Below are positions 1-11,930 of a stretch of 43,883 bases of DNA, in pieces. Every line of letters begins with the position of its first letter. The stretch's first letter is position 1. A model generated the notes under the pieces. The model ran no database searches. It was not told the origin of the DNA and was given only the letters and a program-made list of their open reading frames with translations. The stretch spans positions 1-43,883 of the forward strand of contig SWBL01000387.1 in NCBI GenBank assembly GCA_024195585.1. Reading direction: 5' to 3'. Made by a program: the position numbers and the translations under genes. This DNA comes from Aureobasidium sp. EXF-3400. Lineage: Eukaryota > Ascomycota > Dothideomycetes > Dothideales > Saccotheciaceae.

Positions 1-3000
1 AGCCCGCCGCCAGCGGTGGCAAGCCTCCGGCCAACCTCCCCGGCCAGAGCAATGCCCCCAACTTTGGCAGCTTCGGCGCAGAGAACGGTGAAGTCAGTCA
101 AGACACAGTCCACGTCCATGTAGCACCGCAGCTGACCCACGTCGTACAGAACAGCGCAGCTCCTCTGACTCCCTCCAGTCAGCCCGCACACATGCGCCGA
201 CCCTCCTCGCAGTCACAACACAGCGACGCCGGTATGCGCGGTAACTTTGTGCCCGGCAACGGCCGTGGTCGCGGTTTCACTCCCGGCGGCTACAACCCTC
301 ACTCGCCTGCCCAGAACCGCCCGCTGCCTTACCAGCAACGCGGCCCTCCCAGCATGGCTCCTCAAGCCGGCATGAACCAGTACAGCGCCCCCATGGCCTC
401 GCCCGCTGGTGCTTTCCGCGGCAGAAACGGCAGTCCCGCTATGGCGCACGCACAGCCCTTCATGCCCCAGGGTATGCACAACCAGCCTCAGATGTACCCC
501 GGTCAGCCGCACCTCAACCCTCAGCAGCAAGCCCTGTACGGCATGCAGCCTCCTTACGATGCCTACAACGGTTACTACCAGCCCTTCTATCCCCAGGGTG
601 CACAGTACCAACAGGGTGCTCCTCCCAGCCCTCGTCCCAACCAACCATACCCCGCTAGTTACGGTGGCCCGCCTGCGCACATGAGCTCTCCCTACCACAA
701 CCCCATGTCTCGTAGCGGCTCTCAAATCTCCGAGCGACCTGGCTCCAGCGTCGGTCAACCCAGCGCCCCAGCCCCCGGCGCTTCCCAAGCACCTCCCGCA
801 CCTGGCACACCTACTCCCGTGTCCTCCAACTTCCAGATCCCTACCAAGACTAAGAGCAAGGCCATTGTCATCAAGAACGACAAGGGTGAGGAGTTGAATT
901 TCGAAAAGAAGCAATCACCCGCCCCTCAGTCGCCCGCCATCGTCTCCTCCGCCCCCACACCTCCTCCTCGCACTCCCAGCGTCCAGCACATCCGCACCGA
1001 GAGCAAGAGCACAAAGACCGACGCCGAGACCAAGTCCGCTTTCCAAGAGCAGGTCAAGCGTCAACTCGAGGCTCAGCGCGCAAAGGAAGAGGCCGAGAAG
1101 AAGGCCATCCAGGACAAGGAAGATGCCGATAAGAAGGCTATCCAAGACAAGGACGACGCCGAGAAGAAGGCCGCCCAAGAAAAGGAAGAGGCCGAGGCCA
1201 AGGCCAAGAAGGATCAAGAAGAGGCTGAGGCTAAGGCCAAGAAGGATCAGGAAGAAGCCGACGCCAAAGCTAAGAAGGAGCAGGAAGAGGCTGATGCTAA
1301 GGCCGCAAAGGACAAGGAGGAGGCCGACAAGAAGGCCGCCGAGGAGGCAAGCGCTAAGGAGGCTGCCGACAAGACCAAGTCCGATGAGGACGAGGCTGCC
1401 CGTCTCAAGCGTGAGGAAGATGAGCGCATCGAGCGCGAGATCGCTGAGATGGAGGAGGCTGAGCGTCTCGAGGACGAGCGCGAGAAGGCTTTCCAAGAAA
1501 AGAGAAACAAGGAGAAGGAAGCTCAAGCCGCAAAGGACAAGGAGGCCGCCAACAAGGCCGACGAAGAGATGAAGCGTCTGGAGCGTGAGGCCGAGGAGCT
1601 GGAGCTCAAGAAGGAGAAGGAGCGTGAGGGCGAAGCATCGGCCGAGAAGACTGATGAGCAGAAGGCCGAGGACGCAAAGCTTTTCGCATCCCTGAAGAAG
1701 CCCACTCTTGGTCCTGGTGCTACTGAGGAGGCCGCTGCCCCTGCTGAGCCTGCACCTGCCAAGTCCAAGCCCGCTAACCTCAAGCTTGACACTACCAAGA
1801 ACGTCGAGCCCGCACAACCTACTGCTGGTATGCAGTCGCTTCAGTCTGCTCGCTTCCTCGAGATCAAGAGCGATCAGTTCAGCTACCCCGAGGGCTTCAA
1901 GTCGCCCAACCCAGCTCTCAACCAGACTGGCAAGCGCGTTGGCAAGGAGTACGACATGGACTTCCTGCTCCAGTTCCAGAGCGTCTTCAAGGAGAAGCCC
2001 ACTGTTGACTGGGACATGAGAGTCAAGGAGACTCTTGGTGAGGGCGACAGCTCTGGTCGCCAGAACAGCCGCGGTGGTGCAAGCATGGGTGGCCGCCAGC
2101 CTTCTAACAGAGGTCCCAGCCAGTTCAGTGCTATGGGCAACTTTGCCAGTGGCAACACTCGTACCCTCCCTGCCGGCACTACTTCTGCCGACCGCTTCAA
2201 CGCTTCCTCTGGAAGAGGTGGCCCTATGGGTATGGGACGTGGTGGTGCCTTCCCTGGTCAGGGTTCTCTCAGCCGTACCAACTCTCTTCAGACCATGGCC
2301 GGTATGGGTGGCCCTGGTTCGCCTAGAACTAATACTTCTCGCAGAGGAGGTGGCAGCAAGCGTGGTAACCCCTCCCGCCACCACGACAGAGAAGATGCCA
2401 ACGCCGCCAAGAACATGCCTCTCACTGCTGGTATGGACCTCAAGCCTCTTGAGAAGTCTCAAAGTGGTTGGACTGCCCGCAGTATCGGCGCACCTGCCTC
2501 TGCTGCTGCTGCACCTGTTGACGGCCAAATGCCCCCAGACATGGTCCAGCGTAAGGTCAAGGCTGCTTTGAACAAGATGACTCCTGAGAACTTCGAGAAG
2601 ATCTCGGATCAAATCATCGAGATCGCCAACCAGTCGAAGAAGGAGACTGATGGCCGCACTCTGCGCCAAGTTATTCAGCTCACTTTCGAGAAGGCTTGTG
2701 ACGAAGCTCACTGGGCTGGTACTTACGCCAAGTTCTGCTCCAAGATGTTGACCAGCATGAGCAACGAGATTGTTGACGAGACGATCCGTGACAGAAGTGG
2801 TCAACCCGTTGTTGGTGGTGGTCTCTTCAGAAAGTACTTGCTCAACCGCTGTCAAGAAGAGTTCGAGCGTGGTTGGGAAGCCAACCTTCCTCCCATGCCC
2901 GAAGGCAAGGAGGCTACTCTCTTGTCCGACGAGTACTACATCGCCGCCGCTGCCAAGAGAAAGGGTCTTGGTCTCATCCAGTTCATTGGTGAGCTTTACA

Positions 3001-3958
3001 AGCTCGGCATGCTTACAGTCAAGATTATGCACCAGTGTGTGTTGAGACTGTTGAACTTTGAGGGTCAGCCTGACGAGTCAGCCGTCGAGAATTTGTCCAA
3101 GCTTCTCAAGGCTGTCGGTGCTACTATGGACAGCACCGAGCAAGGACACCAGCTTGTCAATGTTTACTACGACCGCGTTGGCAGCATTCTTGAACAACAC
3201 AAGGACATGCCCAGCAGATCGAGATTCATGCTTATGGTAAGTTGTTCCTAATATTAACAAACACAAACTTGAACTAACGTACTTGTAGGACATCATCGAT
3301 CTCAGAAGAAACAACTGGAAGTCAAAGGACAACGACAAGGGTCCCAAGACCATTGAGGAGATTCACGCCGAGGCCGAGGCCGCTCAAGCTGCCCAAGAAC
3401 TCGAGAGACAGCGCAACAGCAGCAACCGTGGTGGTCACGGCCGTGCCCCTATGGGCCGCGGTGACGCTCGCTCGTTCTCTGGCCACGGCGGCATGCCTCC
3501 ACCGGACTACCCTCGCAACCAGGTCGGTCGTGACGACCTTCTACGTCTGCAAGCCCGTGGTTCCCAACGCCAGGCCAGCGCTGGCCTTGGCCCTCAGCTC
3601 GGTCCCAGCTCGCTGTTTAGCAGCTCGCGAAGTGGTAGCGGTCGCAAGGGTCTTGGTCCCCCCAGAGATGGTGAAGGCTCTGGACCTACATCGAGATCAG
3701 GCACTCCCTCACAACAAAAGAAGGAGGAGACAACACACGTCAACGCTTTCAGGTAAGCAATGTTCCTCAAACTGCACATTTTTATTCAAAACTAACACTA
3801 TCTGCAGTGCACTTGCCGCTCTCGAGAACCAGGAGAACGAAGGTGCCGAGGGCGCTGAGGGTGCCGACGATGTTGCATCACCTCCCTCAAACGCCGGTTC
3901 GCCGCCTGTCTCCAAGGCCACCCCCTCTATTGACGAGGCCGCCTCAACAGACGCATGA
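1..3958 (+). CDS. Translation initiation factor eIF4G (5' partial)
   Basis: Scaffold of the cap-binding eIF4F complex, joining eIF4E, eIF4A and the small ribosomal subunit in the cytoplasm. The frame is open from base 3, so the start lies upstream of the window. Seen in order: a Gln/Pro/Gly/Met-rich region; a charged Lys/Glu/Ala coiled coil with near-repeats of KKDQEEAEAKA (about 1030-1680); an eIF4E-binding motif YDMDFLL of the YxxxxL-hydrophobic type (1950-1970); an RG-rich linker; the MIF4G HEAT domain from about 2545, ending in DIIDLRRNNW; and an Arg/Gly/Ser-rich acidic tail. Introns at 3237-3288 and 3753-3807 have GTAAG donors and AG acceptors. The spliced frame ends at TGA 3956-3958. 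Identity is secure from the MIF4G and eIF4E motifs. Gene symbol is left open because fungal names vary. Confidence 0.95.
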
Positions 3959-5322
3959 GCAAAAAAGTCTGATTAATGTCGTATCGGGATTCCCATCTTC
4001 TTTCTAATGTCCAAAAATTCCTTCTTCGTTCCTTTTTTTCTTCGAAAGATTCCCTTTTTTGCATATGCGTCATGTCGTCAATGAGAAAATTCAAAAGAAG
4101 AGCTAGCTGTCTGCCACGCCCTACGACATTACTTTCGAGTCCCTTGCGGCTCTGGACACGCTGCGAAAGGGGAAGGAAGAACGACATGGAGCCTTTCTTC
4201 GCAACAAGAGAGGTCGAAAAGTTTGGGCTGGAGGGTGGTCTGTTGTGTTTGTACGAGTGTGTTTTCGGTGTGCTCCAGTTGAGAAAGATACCCAAAAGAG
4301 CTTCTTCTGTTTTTCCATCCAACCTTTCCTGTTAAAAACTTCGCCCTGAAGGAAAACCGATCGATGCTTTTTCTGTCTTTCGCCTATCTGCTTTGTTTTT
4401 CTTCACTTACGAAGAACGAGATCATCAATGGAGATGAGGAGAAAGAAGAAGACGATGAGAGAGAGTCATGTCTCTGTACAAAAGGACGGTGTTAATGGTG
4501 TTTTCTATTGCCTTGTCTTGCTTTTTTTGCTCTGGGCTTACCATGTTTGGGGGCATTTCGATTGGTGTCTTCTCTTTACTTCTAGGCTTGTGCTATCAAT
4601 ACTACTGTGTCTTTCAATTTGTTCATACCTCATCGTGCTGATTGTCTTGTCTCTCCATGTTCTACATGATTGGTCGAAACCACGACTATTACACACTGCC
4701 GAATCATAGCACAGAGTATCAGACTTGCTCGTGATCGAATGCTTGATGGTGGCCACGCCTCGAGGTCCGCAGGGTATACGACTCCCAAGGACGCGTCTCT
4801 GCAACCATGTATCCCTGTATTTCTGGTCACAGTCTTCGATCCAAACTGTTCAACAGTAGATGGTTTTGATTGCAGTCTCTCTGTCTCGACGCTTTTTTGG
4901 TAGAGAAACTCATCTTAATTGAATCATCAAAGAATAGAAGGGACGAGAACAGAATGCGTCTGACCACTCAATGTAAACCTCAGGCATAGGACATGTATTC
5001 GATAAGTCATATGGTCTGCACGGATCTCTCTCATGCTAATCTTGATGAGGAAGATGCAGGTCTTTTGATGCGAGCTTTGTTGAAGTGCGTGTCTCCTGTT
5101 TTTGATACTGCTGTTCACCGTTCCTTCTTCACCAATCACCAGTATGACGACCTCTGTTATCCATCTTCTTTCCACAATCTTGTTTACTCTCGGGATGAGG
5201 TCTTTCGCTCATGAAGTAGTGTCAAGTATCAGAGATCTAGCACCAAAATATCCACGCATACATATGCACAAGACCAAGGATTGACAACAAAATTACACAA
5301 ACGCTTCGCTAAGATAGGGAAA
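3959..5322. other. Intergenic region after eIF4G
   Basis: About 1.36 kb with no gene that can be supported. The first few hundred bases are T/C-rich and probably include the eIF4G 3' UTR. Open frames on both strands are under 135 codons, overlap one another and lack a plausible protein composition. No tRNA, repeat or transposon remnant was seen. Confidence 0.5.
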
Positions 5323-5877
5323 TCAAGATGTATCAACACGCAAATACCACGATCGCTGCAACATCTTCAATTGCCACTGCTCGAAGTCATCCCATTTGGT
5401 CAGCATCTCTAGCCATGGGCCCAACTCCACAATCTCTTCTTGCTCGGGGAGGAGTAGTGATATTCTATTTTCGGCATCGGGGGAAGTGGGACTGATCGAT
5501 TGTGGAAATGTGCGACGGAAGAAGTTCCAGGATACCATGACGGAATATTGTTGAGAGGTTTGAGGAGGTACTGGAGACACCGTAGATGGTGCTGAGAGCG
5601 AATCGGACATGGACGTGTTTGTAGAATTTGTCGCGGAGGTATAGTGAGAAGTTGTTGATGCTGGAATGTGACCTTGCGATCCGCGACGGACGGGTGCGTT
5701 GTTCTTTCCCAAATTCTCTTGCTCCCAGTTTGGGTTAGCGATATATTCTCTGCCCCACCCTGTATTTGTAAAAGCAAGAGGGATTTGTCTTTTTCGAGTT
5801 TCTGATGATTTTGTGGAGGTGGAAGCATGATCGGATGATTGCGAGGGGTTTATGTTGGTGTTCGCGTGGTGGTACAT
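5323..5877 (-). CDS. Hypothetical protein, Ser/Thr-rich with Trp-rich C-terminus
   Basis: Unrecognised single-exon frame of 184 residues, starting at the ATG at 5877. The first 120 residues are Ser/Thr/Pro/Asn-rich and probably disordered. The last 60 look folded, with many Trp and acidic residues (ELGPWLEML, then WDDFEQWQLKML) and a likely amphipathic helix. No signal peptide or membrane segment is evident. The downstream neighbour on the same strand is the cyclin-like gene's 3' end, 276 bases upstream of this start. Composition argues for a real protein, but no family is known to me, and an upstream exon or a shorter start is possible. Confidence 0.45.
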   Translation of the reverse strand: MYHHANTNINPSQSSDHASTSTKSSETRKRQIPLAFTNTGWGREYIANPNWEQENLGKNNAPVRRGSQGHIPASTTSHYTSATNSTNTSMSDSLSAPSTVSPVPPQTSQQYSVMVSWNFFRRTFPQSISPTSPDAENRISLLLPEQEEIVELGPWLEMLTKWDDFEQWQLKMLQRSWYLRVDTS

Positions 5878-6153
5878 CGGTTTTCGTGGTAGAGAAGGTG
5901 GAAAGTGTGAAAAAGGGAAACACGAGTTGGAGGACTCGAATGATATCGCTCATGAAGAATTAGATTCATGTCTTGTACTAAAGTGTATTTTTGGACAGCT
6001 GCATACGATTTCATTGTTGTTTGCGACATCTCTGCGATTGTCTTGAGATGTCTGAGACAGAGAGCGATGGTATCTTGCAGCGTATCTGATGAAGAGCTCG
6101 AATGCCGCGTTCTAGGAAACGACTCAACGCATCACTGCACTCTTGCAAAGAGC

Positions 6154-7320
6154 TTAGACCCGTGATTCTCTGTCTATCCAAGCTTGAGTGTCTTCGAGAG
6201 TCAATGGAACCTTGCTCTTGGCCCACTTCTGTACCTCTTCAGCAATGAAACCTTCCATAGAGATCAATGCGACCACCAAGAAGCCAAGTTCCTCTCTATC
6301 GACATCGAAAACCTCCCACCACTCCTCACCAGGCAGCTTCACTCCAGTCTCTTTGGCGGCCAGATAGATAGCTGCTGTAGCGAGAGCTGGAGGCTGATGT
6401 GTCAAGTAAAGTAGCTGTGGACTGAACAAAGCCGAGTTGAGATGTGCAAACGCCCTTTTCGCCAGGGCTTGACCGTTCTCAAATGTCGTGAATACATCCA
6501 GAGCTTGCAGGTAGTTGATGCAGATCGCGTACGGGAGGGACACATGGGTCTGATAGCCTAAAACGCGAAGCATCTGGGCTTCGGTGTGGATCAGTGCCAG
6601 GCGCCCGTCCTGGTAAGAGCCTTCTGAGAGGAAGCAACCCTCAGGGGTGACCTGACTTGCTGACTCGAAATCGAGTGATGGTCGAACTTTGTTCAGATAT
6701 GCTAGAACGCTCAGGAGCCGTCTAGGGCTTACTGGATGCGCCGAAGGCTTGGTCACCAGATATAATGAGGCGGCAATGACATCCTAGATCAGGAGGTCAG
6801 CAGATGTCCAGTAACGAGGTTCAAGAAGGCGGCCAGGATGTGATACAGAGCTCATCCCATAGGCTCTTCGATCGATGGCATGGAAGGATGTCGGTCACAA
6901 CATTTCAAATGTTCAACAAAAGCCCTAACTGACTATTTTCAGACCAGCGCCTCCATCGAGAAGGACACGGACCCGAGCATAGACTACTGCATTGTGATGA
7001 TAGCCATGACATTGCTGCCAACAAACCTGTGCCACATCCGGACCGTCATCCTTTAACATGCATACCTTGGCAGCATATTCAGCTAAGCTTCCACCTTCTG
7101 GACCTAGCCAAAATCTGGAAAAGATGATGATGACTTCTGCGATAAGCTCTTGAGGAAGATGCAACAGAACGCCAGCGGCCTGGATCAGCCTCGAACTCTC
7201 GAATTTTATCGATATCTCCAGATCAGCAGGAATTCTGTCGAGCTGAGAGGCTGTCGTTTGTAATTGGTCGGGAGTTGCAAGTGGATTTGTGATGTGTGAC
7301 AGTCCGATCACTGGAGCCAT
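6154..7320 (-). CDS. Cyclin-domain protein (cyclin L / FAM58-like)
   Basis: Two-exon model of 293 residues: exon 1 at 7320-7066, intron 7065-6784 (GTATGC donor, CTAG acceptor, CTGAC branch-like site), exon 2 at 6783-6154. The joined frame reads EYAAK then DVIAASLYLV, which restores the first cyclin box; neither exon alone holds it. Exon 1 carries the N-terminal cyclin-box helices (FESSRLIQAAGVLLHLPQ). Exon 2 holds the second half, with conserved LG and YLAAKETGVKLP stretches near the end. Cyclins of this type pair with transcriptional or RNA-processing CDKs in the nucleus; the partner is not visible here. The 282-nt intron is long for this genome and could hide a further small exon. Confidence 0.8.
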
Positions 7321-8184
7321 GATGAAGCGAGTCGCCTGTTGTCGACGTCGAGATTATTGTGGTCTGCGGCAAATGGCTCAACCACGAAGTCGTCCCGAGA
7401 TAGGGGAAACAATCTCGGTATACAAGACGAATTCGTAAATGCACAGTCGTTGATAGAGACACAGCCGTGATACGGCGATGCGCTGAATTTGATTGACGAG
7501 ATGAAGTTCGAGCTCAAGTGGATCTCCCGATGATGGAGCAGAGTTCCGCCCTGGTTTTGCTTGGCATCGGAACCCACTTGGATTTTTAAGGTGAAACAAG
7601 TGCCAGTGCCCCTTCCCGCACGAACCTGCCCCAGAACCTCTCCTTCTTGACAACCGCGTTTCGAAGTTATGGCGTTATGTGAGTTCTGCTCGGTTAAATC
7701 GTCGACTTGCGTCAAGAACGGGTTTTGGCGCTGATTTCGAACACGCGAGATGAGCGAGGGGTCACGGCGCATGTCCAAGAGCCGCACCTTGTCGTCTATC
7801 TACAACAACCATACAGAACCGAGCTGGACTATACCGGTATCCATGCTAGTAGTCGTTGGATCATTTGATCGCTTCGAGGGTTTATCGGAATCGCGTATGG
7901 CTTCTGTTGATGCATGAAACAGTGGACACCGCAATAAGCTTGCCCTGAACCCGGTCACCTTTGGTGAGCCTATCTCGAGTATATGTAGGTTTCTGCTTGC
8001 TCTCTGCTTCTTTCCTTTCAAGATCAGTCGCAATTTTCGCACCTGTCCACTCGTTTTTTCACGGTCTGTGACCACCGACATTCATTCGTTCTTTCGACAA
8101 TTAGCACTGGGTGCTTTTACCATCAGCCGATCCATTCTCTAACCAACCATCAATTTTTCAAATCCGACCTTCCAAACACTCAAA
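7321..8184. other. Divergent intergenic region, cyclin / LPMO-like gene
   Basis: About 860 bases between two divergent genes, so it holds both promoters. A TATA-like GTATATGT lies near 7978-7985, about 200 bases before the LPMO-like start, followed by a C/T-rich stretch. The longest minus-strand frame runs into the cyclin exon and has an unnatural composition. No further gene is supported. Confidence 0.5.
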
Positions 8185-9284
8185 ATGAAGTACTCCACCG
8201 CCGCTCTCGCCCTTGCCGGTATGGCCACCACTGTCCAAGGTCACGGTTTCCTCCTCTCTCCCAAGCCTCGTATGCCTGGTGATGCCTTCGAGGCTGCCTG
8301 TGGCCAGCAGGTCTACTACAACCAAGGTAATGACTGATATAATCTAAAACTTACAAAGAACGGATTCTAACGACCGCAAAGCTGGTGACAACTATGGCAA
8401 CATTCAGGGCGAGCTCCAGGTTGCCAAGACCCAGACCGACTACAACGCCGAGAAGTGCAAGATCTGGCAATGTAAGGGCTTCAAGTACGAGGACAACAAG
8501 GATCTCGTTCAGACCTTCACCCCTGGTCAAAAGGTCCCCATCACTTTCGAAGTTCGCGCTCCCCATGAAGGTACTGCCAACGTCTCGATCGTTGATACCG
8601 CCAGCAACACCATAATTGGTACTCCCCTGATCTCGTGGGATGTCTACGCTTCCAGCGCTTCGAGCATTCCTACCTCCCAGACCTCTTTCAGCGTCACCAT
8701 CCCTGAGAACCTCGGTAGCAAGTGCTCTACTGCTGGTGCTTGTGTTCTTCAACACTTCTGGGACGCCAGATCGGTCGATCAGACCTACGAATCCTGCATT
8801 GACTTCACCGTCAGCGGATCTGGCTCTGGCGCTGCACCTGCCAGCTCGAAGGCTGCTTCCTCGGCTCCTGCCTCTTCCCAGAAGGCAACCTCAAGCGCTC
8901 CCGCCAAGGCTCCTATCACCTCTACCAAGCCTGCCACCTCCGTTGCTAAGCCCACTACCATGTCCACCGTCGTCAAGTCCAGCAGTGTCGCTCCCGTTGC
9001 ATCCAGCCCCGCTACCGGTAGCGTCTCCGCCTACGGTCAGTGTGGTGGCAAGGGCTTCTCTGGAGCTACTGGATGTGTTTCTGGATACACCTGCAAGGTT
9101 CAGAACGACTACTACTCTCAGTGCATCCCTGGCGAGAACAAGGTATCATCCCCTGCTGCTTCCAGCACATCCTGCACTACCACAATCACCCTTACCAAGA
9201 GCTCTGCCGCTGCAAACACCATGGTGAATTTTTCCGTTGTTGAAAGAACAAGAACAAGTGCTGACATTGCTCCTATAGGCCTAA
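8185..9284 (+). CDS. Secreted LPMO-like protein (chitin-binding type-4 fold) with CBM1
   Basis: Probable copper oxidase acting on an insoluble polysaccharide outside the cell. Residues 1-19 form a signal peptide that would expose His at the mature N-terminus (VQG then HGF), as copper LPMOs require. A second candidate copper ligand is His in FEVRAPHEG, the position seen in Pfam LPMO_10-type folds. A Ser/Ala/Thr/Pro linker leads to a clear CBM1 ([11 protein letters not shown] to NDYYSQC), a cellulose-binding module. Intron 1 is 8327-8381 with a CTAAC branch site. A second likely intron, 9224-9278 (GTGAAT, GCTGAC, TATAG), would end the protein at TAA 9282-9284; if retained, the frame runs to TGA 9368-9370. 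It is not a typical AA9 or AA11, and I cannot assign the CAZy family. Confidence 0.8.
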
Positions 9285-9370
9285 ATCTGAACAGCATCGT
9301 TCAAGCTCCTGTTACGGCTGTGCCTTCGTCAGATCCATCTGTCGGCAACCTGGTCATTGACGAGGGATGA

Positions 9371-9763
9371 ACATGATCATCGTGTGTGGATGTTGTCTTA
9401 TCTTCTGTTTGCAGTTTTTGAATTGATCGAAAGAAAGAAACCATGACTATCTTTTGCTAGTCATTTGTGGTTAGATTTTACGTTCTTGCATTTATAAATT
9501 ATATATTCTTCTTCACAAAATCACTCATGTTCAAGTTTTTTTGAATTGTTCTTCGTTCAGAAGCAAGAACGATTGACTTCGTGCTTTCCTTGCTGAGTGC
9601 CGTATGCACAGGGGAATTGTGCGGGGCGGCAAATTCCCCCCAAGATGACACCTGCGGCGTGCGAATCAGACTGCTCTGATCAATCATCAATTGCACTACA
9701 ATCCGTCTAACCAGCGGATGTCGTTCCCCATTCGGCGCGAATTTCTTCATTCTTGTTTTGTAG
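9371..9763. other. Intergenic region
   Basis: About 390 bases between two plus-strand genes. It begins with the AT-rich 3' flank of the LPMO-like gene (near 9490-9510). It ends in TTTTGTAG directly before the next gene's ATG, which resembles a splice acceptor, so a 5' non-coding or short coding exon of the DUF2235 gene could lie here. Confidence 0.4.
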
Positions 9764-11600
9764 ATGCAGGACTATGAGCGCGATGAGTCCAGAGCCAGAG
9801 AAACTCGGCTCATCCGACGACCAAGATATCCATCGATCAAGCGACTCATAATATGCTCTGACGGTAAGATGAATATCTGCTCGAGATCTTTATCCTGTCG
9901 CATCCGAATACCTGCAAGTAGGAAGTGGAGATTGAGCGATGCTGATAGAGTATAAATAGGCACATGGCTCAATTCCGACAGCGGCAGCTTGAAAGGCGGC
10001 GATGATCTGGCGAGTAACGTTACTAGGATATCACGAGCCATCAAGCCAGCTAGCTCGGACGCGATACCCCAAATCGTGTATTACCACTATGGTGTTGGTA
10101 TGCTTAGATTAGTCTGGATTTCTGGTTGGTCGCTTACGCAAAGTAGGAAGTCAGGGTGGCATCGTGGATAGAGTCTACGGTGGAGCTACAGGTCAAGGTA
10201 GGTTGAAGTTGGAGTGACGAAACTCACACTCCTGCTGTCTACAGCAAAAAATACTAATGGTAGTATAAGGTTTATCAGAAGCAGTACGAGAAGGATACAG
10301 CTACCTTGCGACGAACTGGGAAGCTGGTGATGAGATTTTCTTGTTTGGCTTCAGCCGTGGAGCGTAAGACTGTATCCAACATCCTTCCTCCGAGGACTTT
10401 ATGTTAACTTTGGCCAGCTTCACTGCACGTGCTATAGCCGGACTCATCGACAATATCGGCATGTTGACCAAGGACGGTCTGCCATATCTCTCTGAAATCT
10501 TCAGAGATGTCCAGCATCGTCATGACGCGGATTACAAACCGAAGAATCCGAACAAGCCATTCAAAAACAAACCAAGCGTTATGGATCCAAGGTATCGCCA
10601 CGAACTTGAGAGGAGAGGCATGACGAGACTTGATGTTCCCATCAAAGTCGTTGGCGTCTGGGATACCGTTGGTAAGGAAGAATTGAAAATCTGGAAGACC
10701 ATTGTTCTCTGACTTCCCAAAGGCTCATTGGGTACACCGAGGATTGGCTGGCTTGAGAAGTTGGGGATTCAGAGCTCGGCCAGCAAACGCATGTCATTTT
10801 ATGACACGAGATTGTCCGACTGTGTCGAGCATGCATTCCAAGCTTTAGCCCTAGACGAACGCAGATCTGCCTTTGCACCAGCTCTGTGGGAGAAGAAGCC
10901 CGGTAACACAACTGTGCTTCGGCAGGTATGGTTTCCAGGTGTCCATTCGAACATCGGTGGCGGGCTTGACGACCAGGAACTCGCAAATATCACTCTAGCC
11001 TGGATGATGTCGCAGGTGACACCATTCCTCGATATGGATCTGGACTATGCGTTGGACCAGCAAGACGACACCGAAAGATATTATAAAGAGACGAAACAAA
11101 AACCACGCTCTTGGTCGTTCGGCAAGATAGTAAATTCAATGACTGGCATATACGCCGTGGGAGGCGCAACAACACGGACGCCAGGAAGATACTACGTCGT
11201 TGACCCCATCGATGGTCGCAAGACAGATACACCACTGCAATCGACGCACGAATATATGCACCCCTCAGTGCGAACACGCTTCCGACTCAAAGGCCCTGGT
11301 GTAGACGACGAAGGCCTGTATGAGCCGAAAGCCCTTAAGGACTGGAAACTCCTCGTAGACTACGAAGGAGAAAAAGGAAAAGCTGGCCGGCCAAATGTTT
11401 TCTGGAAACTGCGCACATCTGAGCGAAACGTTACTACTCGAACAATACCGGAAGCACCGCTCTTGCCATTGGAGCGAGAGTTGCTGGAGATGGATCCTGA
11501 GATGGAGGAGTTCGTTTACAGGCCTGCGCCTACTGCGAGGAATAGCGTTCGACGTGCGCGTGCATCCAGTCGAGATCGGAGTCAGAGTCGTAGGCAATAA
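9764..11600 (+). CDS. DUF2235 alpha/beta-hydrolase domain protein (Tle1-like)
   Basis: Six-exon model of 504 residues. Introns are 9864-9959, 10098-10146, 10198-10269, 10364-10417 and 10672-10722; every join keeps frame and family motifs. Seen in order: CSDGTW near the N-terminus, a VYYHYGVGS stretch, the nucleophile elbow GFSRGA (Gly-x-Ser-x-Gly), ARAIAGLI, VVGVWDTVGSLG, and the catalytic-histidine region WFPGVHSNIGGG. These define Pfam DUF2235, the domain shared with bacterial type VI phospholipase effectors of the Tle1 family; fungal members are widespread and mostly uncharacterised. No signal peptide or membrane segment is evident, so it is probably intracellular. The C-terminus is Arg/Ser-rich. 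Lipase activity is family inference; substrate unknown. The start is the first ATG after an in-frame TAG. Confidence 0.88.
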
Positions 11601-11930
11601 GCAACTGCGCGATGACTGGAGATGATATGTCTTATCATAAACGAGGGACGTTTTCTTTGCATGTCTATTCATTTCTTCAAACCATCCATATAATTCTTAC
11701 GGATGTAGCACTCCGAGTAGTGCCCTGGATCTTGAGAGACGTCACGGATATGATCGGATACTATCTGGCCAAAGGACATCAACGAATTTGCAAAGTCACA
11801 CCGATATCATGCTTTGCCAGTCCTGATGTCGTCTCTTCTTAGCCAAACCTCGACTGACCACGACACGGAAACCGTCAGATCTTCGAGTCCGCCGCCTTTC
11901 CTACACGTTGGTAAGGCCTCACACTCCGCA
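11601..11930. other. Convergent intergenic region
   Basis: About 330 bases between two converging genes, expected to hold both 3' UTRs. Nothing else was recognised. Confidence 0.5.

Noticed and set aside
213..914. 233-codon minus-strand frame opposite the eIF4G N-terminal region
   Set aside because: Antisense shadow of a GC-rich coding region; Val/Arg/Gly-rich with no motif.
915..3032. 705-codon minus-strand open frame opposite eIF4G
   Set aside because: It mirrors the codon bias of eIF4G: Leu/Ser-rich low complexity with no domain. The plus-strand MIF4G reading explains the sequence.
7308..7787. 159-codon minus-strand frame upstream of the cyclin gene
   Set aside because: Runs into cyclin exon 1 in another register; no natural protein character and no splice evidence linking it to the cyclin.
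8351..8755. 134-codon minus-strand frame opposite the LPMO-like gene
   Set aside because: Shadow of the coding strand, which carries the signal peptide, copper-ligand candidates and CBM1.
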